Shown here one piece after another: positions 60,494-64,000 of a DNA stretch of 64,000 nucleotides; positions within the stretch are counted from its first letter, which is position 1, and each line of letters starts with the position of its first letter. The position numbers and the translations under genes were made by a program. The notes beneath the pieces were generated by a model, which was not told the DNA's origin, ran no database searches, and saw only the letters and a list, made by a program, of their open reading frames with translations. Source of the DNA: Halarcobacter mediterraneus (lineage in GTDB: Bacteria > Campylobacterota > Campylobacteria > Campylobacterales > Arcobacteraceae); the NCBI RefSeq assembly GCF_004116625.1, contig NZ_NXIE01000001.1, positions 620,001-684,000 of the forward strand, in the 5' to 3' direction.

Positions 60494-61057
60494 TTATAAT
60501 AAAGTATTCATTTCTTTTTCCTTTGTAATTTTATATAAAACATGCTCTGCTAAACTGTGATTTTTTGGAAGCAAAGGATGAAAAAAATTATTGTTAGTAT
60601 TTTTCATACCAATTCGTTCCATAACAAGATATGACTTTTTATTTAGTACTGAAGTAAAAGCATAAACCTCTTCTAACTTTAATTCTTCAAAAGCAAAATT
60701 CAAAACTGCTTTGGCTGCTTGAGTAGCATAACCTTTCCCCCAATATTTTTTATCTAACCTCCATCCTATCTCGACACAAGGATTAAAAGGTAAATCATAT
60801 CCAGGTTTATTTAATCCTACAAAGCCTATAAACTCTTTTGTAGATTTCTCTTCAACAGCCCAAAATCCCCAACCTTGAATAGAGATAAGAAAACGACACT
60901 TATCTGCTAATTCATCACTTTGATTCTGAGTTAATATATTTGGAAAATATTTCATTACATCTTTGTCTGAATTTATTTTTGCAAAAGCTTTATAATCACT
61001 ATCTTTCCACTGTCTTAATCTTAATTTTTCTGTTTGTATTTCATATATCTTTTTCAT
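60494..61057 (-). CDS. GNAT N-acetyltransferase, RimJ/RimL type
   Basis: 187 residues. LRLRQWKDSDYKAFAKINSD at the start, FWAVEEKSTKEFIGFVGLN near 72, EIGWRLDKKYWGKGYATQAA near 98 (the acetyl-CoA Q/RxxGxG/A loop is WGKGYATQAAK) and YLVMERIGMKN near 143 are typical. It acetylates a ribosomal protein N-terminus or an antibiotic amine. It is first in the ABC-F operon, with the RNA switch beginning two bases after its stop. Confidence 0.9.
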   Translation of the reverse strand: MKKIYEIQTEKLRLRQWKDSDYKAFAKINSDKDVMKYFPNILTQNQSDELADKCRFLISIQGWGFWAVEEKSTKEFIGFVGLNKPGYDLPFNPCVEIGWRLDKKYWGKGYATQAAKAVLNFAFEELKLEEVYAFTSVLNKKSYLVMERIGMKNTNNNFFHPLLPKNHSLAEHVLYKITKEKEMNTLL

Positions 61058-61095
61058 ATTTTTATTTATACCTTATTGTATTTATAAAAAATATC

Positions 61096-61998
61096 TTAAA
61101 ACTGATACCCTATACTAATAAAACTAAAAATATCTTTTTTATTATAAAAATCTATATTTGCATTTTCTTTTTTATATCCTAATTTAAAACTTAAATAAGT
61201 ATTTTTATAATTCAAGGGTTGTTTCCATTTTAATTCACTTATAATACCATAACTATCACTTTCAATTGTTTCATTAAAAATAGGATTAATCTCTTCATAC
61301 TCTTTTGTTGAATATTCTGTTAATAACATTAATTCTAAATATCTATTTATTTCAGTCATTACTCCAAAATCTAATCCATAGCTATTATAAGAACTAGCTT
61401 TCCCCTCAGCAAAATATTTTTCATAATTGATATTATATATTAAAGCTAATTTTTTATTTATTATATGACTTGTTTCTAAAGAGATTCCATGTCTATTTCC
61501 TTCACGTTTTAATACATCTAATACACTTTCTTTATCATAGGATTTATTACTATACTTATATTTAAGCTTTGTCATAATATCTTCATTTAAATGCATACTA
61601 TATCCAATATATGCTCCCACTTCATTTGTATCTGTTTCTTTTCTTTCTGAAGCTATCAAAAATGGATTTTCCCATTCTTCCTTAGCCAATAAATCGATAT
61701 TTATTCCTATATCAAAAGTTCCCTTATTAACTTCTATTTCACTACCTAAACTAAGTCCACCCATACCAGATTCTGTATAGATATTAATTTTGTCATTAAC
61801 ATCATAACCATAATAAAAGCCTATATAAGGATTTGCCATTGTATCAGATTCAGCATTTTCATATTTTAAAATAGTTCCTTTTGATTCAGTAGAAAAATTA
61901 TCTTTAGATTTAAAAATTCCACCACCTAATTCAATATAGTTTTGTTCCTTTGCACATAATGTACTTACCAATAAAGATAAAAATATTACTCTTTTCAT
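61096..61998 (-). CDS. Outer-membrane beta-barrel protein of unknown function
   Basis: 300 residues with signal peptide RVIFLSLLVSTLCA. The mature part alternates hydrophobic and polar residues (IELGGGIFKSKDNFS, YIGFYYGYDVNDKINIYTES, SLKLGYKKENANIDFYN) and ends in the barrel-terminal IGYQF. No family name is evident. It is divergent from a two-component system. It could be its target or an unlinked porin-like protein. Confidence 0.7.
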   Translation of the reverse strand: MKRVIFLSLLVSTLCAKEQNYIELGGGIFKSKDNFSTESKGTILKYENAESDTMANPYIGFYYGYDVNDKINIYTESGMGGLSLGSEIEVNKGTFDIGINIDLLAKEEWENPFLIASERKETDTNEVGAYIGYSMHLNEDIMTKLKYKYSNKSYDKESVLDVLKREGNRHGISLETSHIINKKLALIYNINYEKYFAEGKASSYNSYGLDFGVMTEINRYLELMLLTEYSTKEYEEINPIFNETIESDSYGIISELKWKQPLNYKNTYLSFKLGYKKENANIDFYNKKDIFSFISIGYQF

Positions 61999-62112
61999 GT
62001 TTGTCCTTTTTATTTAAAAAAGTATATTTAAATTTTATGTGGAAATATGGGGGTTCACACTTTTTAGCCATAATTTTTATGTATAATATTTATATAACAA
62101 AAAGGAGAAACT

Positions 62113-62781
62113 ATAAATAGATTAAAAAAACTTAAGATTCTTTATATTGATGATGAAGATTTTATTAGAGAAAATGCTGTTGAGTATTTAAAATTTTATT
62201 GTGATAATGTTTATGAAGCAAAAGATGGAGAAGATGGTTTAATAAAATATAATAAATATAAACCTGATATTATTATTACAGATATTAAAATGCCTAAACT
62301 TAATGGACTTAATATGATTAAAAGAATTAGGCAAAAAGACAAATTAAGCAAAATTATAGTTGCAACAGCTTTTCTTGAAACTTCTTATTTACTAGAAGCT
62401 ATAGAGTTAGGTTTAATTAAATACTTAGTAAAACCACTTTCAGAAGATAATTTATTGCCTGTTTTAAAATTATGTATAGAAAATATAATTGAAGAGAAAT
62501 CTATTTTTAATATAGATAAAATTTTTACTTTTGATCTTTTTAATGATTCTCTATTTTATAAAGAAAAACAAATAATATTGACTAAAACAGAACTTTCTTT
62601 TTTAAAACTTCTTATTACAAACCGTAATAGAGTTGTAAAATATTCTGAATTTAATGATAAAATTTGGAATGGAGAGATGAGTGATAATGCCTTAAGGTCA
62701 ATTGTAAAAGAACTAAGAAAAAAAATCTCAAAAAAAGCTATTAAAAATGTATCTGGTATAGGTTATCAAATAAATGAGTAA
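62113..62781 (+). CDS. OmpR-type response regulator, probable AUA start
   Basis: 222 residues. The frame is open from 62098 but has no ATG, GTG or TTG before 62290, which lies after the phosphorylation site. AAAGGAG (62101-62107) stands before ATA at 62113, giving (M)NRLKKLKILYIDDEDFIREN, a perfect receiver start. The acidic pair is IDDED, the phospho-aspartate is in PDIIITDIKMPK near residue 54, and the conserved lysine in YLVKPLSEDNL near 104. A winged-helix output domain follows (LTKTELSFLKLLITNRNRVV, WNGEMSDNALRSIVKELRKK, NVSGIGYQI). It overlaps its histidine kinase by eight bases. Confidence 0.9.
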   Translation: MNRLKKLKILYIDDEDFIRENAVEYLKFYCDNVYEAKDGEDGLIKYNKYKPDIIITDIKMPKLNGLNMIKRIRQKDKLSKIIVATAFLETSYLLEAIELGLIKYLVKPLSEDNLLPVLKLCIENIIEEKSIFNIDKIFTFDLFNDSLFYKEKQIILTKTELSFLKLLITNRNRVVKYSEFNDKIWNGEMSDNALRSIVKELRKKISKKAIKNVSGIGYQINE

Positions 62782-64000
62782 AATGATAAAGCTTCCTATA
62801 TATATATTTCTTATATTAAACTTTTTAAATGCAGATATCATAAAAAGTATAGAAATACTAACTCCAACAAAAAGTTATTCAAACCTTGAAGACATAAAAA
62901 AATCAAAAGATTTTAAAACAATAAATCTACCTGTAATAATTAGTACAAAAGATAATCATTATCTTAAAATATCTTTAGATAATACCCAACTAAATAACCA
63001 AAATAAAATATTAGAGTTTAATAAGGAAGTAGAACTTTTAGAGTTTAATAAAAGTATACATATCTCCTCTTTAAATAAAGACTCAATTATTGAATACTCT
63101 ATGAATAGTCCATATAATATTTTATTTTTAAAAATACCAATAGATATAAACAATAAAGATTTTCTAAATTATACAGATTTTGATATAAATATTTATGAAA
63201 AAAATGAATTTATTTCAAAACAGATGTTTTTGAATAAATTATATGGGGTAGCTTATGGTATAGTTTTTGCTGCATTTTTATATTACTTAGCTTTATACAT
63301 ATTTAATAAAGAAAAAAGCTATATTTTTTACTCTTTAACACAATTATCAATGTTATTTATTCTCTTTTCAGTATTATCAAAAGAACTATCGAGTAATAAA
63401 ACTATGATGGATATCATACTTTTTTCTTTTTTCTTATTTTCAAATCTTTTTACACAACACTTTTTAAATACCAAATATAAAAGTCCAAAAATCCATTTTA
63501 TATTAAAGCTTTCAATATACATTTTTATAATAAACTTGTTAAGTGGACATCTTTTTAATTTTTATTTTTTTGAGGAAAGTGCCCCTTTATCAAGCCTTTT
63601 AGTGATATATATCATTGCTGCTATAAGATGTTATGAAAAAAATAATTTTCCTATACTCTTTTACTTGTTAGCATGGAGTCTTTTAATATTGTCTTTTTTA
63701 TTTATACAGTTAGAATTTTATTTTATTCAAAAAGGTATAACTATTAATCCAAGCTTACTAATGCATTTTATTTCACCTTTAGAATCACTAATTTTAGCAT
63801 TTGCATTATCTTATAAGATGAGTATATTAAAAAAAGAGAAAAATGAACAAAAAGAACTTTTATTACATCAAAGTAAACTAGCTTCAATGGGAGAGATGAT
63901 AAGTAATATTGCTCATCAATGGAGACAACCTTTAACTCACATTTCATATATTTTTATGAATTTAAAAACTTCTTTTGAAAAAGATAGATTAACTCAAGAA
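62774..64000 (+). CDS. 7TMR-DISM sensor histidine kinase, 3' end outside the window
   Basis: At least 409 residues; the frame is open to the last base. Signal peptide (LPIYIFLILNFLNADI), an extracytoplasmic 7TMR-DISM-type beta domain (about 25-150), seven membrane helices (about 158-355; begins KLYGVAYGIVFAAFLYYLAL), then the kinase start HQSKLASMGEMISNIAHQWR followed by QPLTHISYIF, with the phospho-histidine in NIAHQWRQP. The AHQWRQPL text is typical of Arcobacter kinases. It starts at ATG 62774 inside the regulator stop region (or at 62783). The ATPase domain is beyond the edge. Confidence 0.92.
   Translation, partial: MSKMIKLPIYIFLILNFLNADIIKSIEILTPTKSYSNLEDIKKSKDFKTINLPVIISTKDNHYLKISLDNTQLNNQNKILEFNKEVELLEFNKSIHISSLNKDSIIEYSMNSPYNILFLKIPIDINNKDFLNYTDFDINIYEKNEFISKQMFLNKLYGVAYGIVFAAFLYYLALYIFNKEKSYIFYSLTQLSMLFILFSVLSKELSSNKTMMDIILFSFFLFSNLFTQHFLNTKYKSPKIHFILKLSIYIFIINLLSGHLFNFYFFEESAPLSSLLVIYIIAAIRCYEKNNFPILFYLLAWSLLILSFLFIQLEFYFIQKGITINPSLLMHFISPLESLILAFALSYKMSILKKEKNEQKELLLHQSKLASMGEMISNIAHQWRQPLTHISYIFMNLKTSFEKDRLTQE

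Noticed and set aside
1-64000. CRISPR arrays, insertion sequences, prophage genes, tRNA or rRNA genes
   Set aside because: No spaced direct repeats, transposase or integrase frames, phage structural genes, or tRNA/rRNA sequence were recognised on reading both strands.

Overview
The window is very AT-rich, densely coded bacterial chromosome. The gene families and style point to a marine or free-living member of the Arcobacteraceae (Campylobacterota). Signs are lysine- and isoleucine-rich proteins, a 7TMR-DISM histidine kinase with an AHQWRQPL-type H-box, ThiI with a rhodanese tail, and several TonB receptor modules. This is inferred from the sequence alone. There are no tRNA or rRNA genes, CRISPR arrays, insertion sequences or phage genes.

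Layout. 1-3.2 kb: lipid-modification operon (FAD amine-oxidase-like protein, DUF1365, cyclopropane-fatty-acid-synthase-type methyltransferase, DUF3833 lipoprotein). 3.4-11.6 kb: a tightly packed co-directional run with thiamine genes (thiD, thiE, a signal-less NMT1/THI5-like protein), a CbiX-type chelatase, pdxH, a UbiB-type kinase, a broken DUF2805 gene, the UV endonuclease uvsE and an uncharacterised radical-SAM/DUF4130 DNA-repair pair. 11.7-17.6 kb: siderophore-type island (TonB receptor, methyltransferase, MFS) divergent from an AraC regulator across a perfect palindrome, then a possible regulator remnant and a DUF3995 gene. 17.6-19.6 kb: lipocalin and thiI, convergent. 19.7-28.2 kb: FecI/FecR/TonB-receptor/PepSY module, then a second TonB receptor with a DUF4198 protein. 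28.2-36.2 kb: MsrA-thioredoxin-MsrB fusion, MFS, an electrophile/quinone detoxification operon with an HxlR regulator, an AEC transporter and a DsbC-like protein. 36.2-44.3 kb: decayed HPP gene, AraJ-like exporter, and a seven-gene operon divergent from a MocR (PLP-sensing) regulator. 44.3-46.9 kb: FMN riboswitch-ribB, an ABC ATPase and a 2-Cys peroxiredoxin. 46.9-51.6 kb: toxin-antitoxin debris and a second FecI/FecR/TonB module on the other strand. 51.6-57.6 kb: two paralogous EamA/Crp-like divergent pairs flanking AraC, DASS and YnfA genes. 57.6-61.1 kb: GNAT, ABC-F, GyrI-like and aldo-keto reductase operon with a possible RNA switch before the ABC-F gene. 61.1-64 kb: outer-membrane protein and a two-component system that runs off the window.

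The main themes are iron or metal acquisition (four TonB receptors, two ECF-sigma circuits), redox and electrophile defence, and PLP, thiamine and flavin cofactor metabolism. The most unusual observations are: three genes whose reading frames have a good ribosome-binding site but AUA or AUC where the start codon should be; a three-segment RNA structure that can hide or expose the ABC-F ribosome-binding site; a THI5-like cytosolic protein in a thiDE-pdxH operon; and several genes caught in decay (HPP, DUF2805, antitoxins, a possible TetR).
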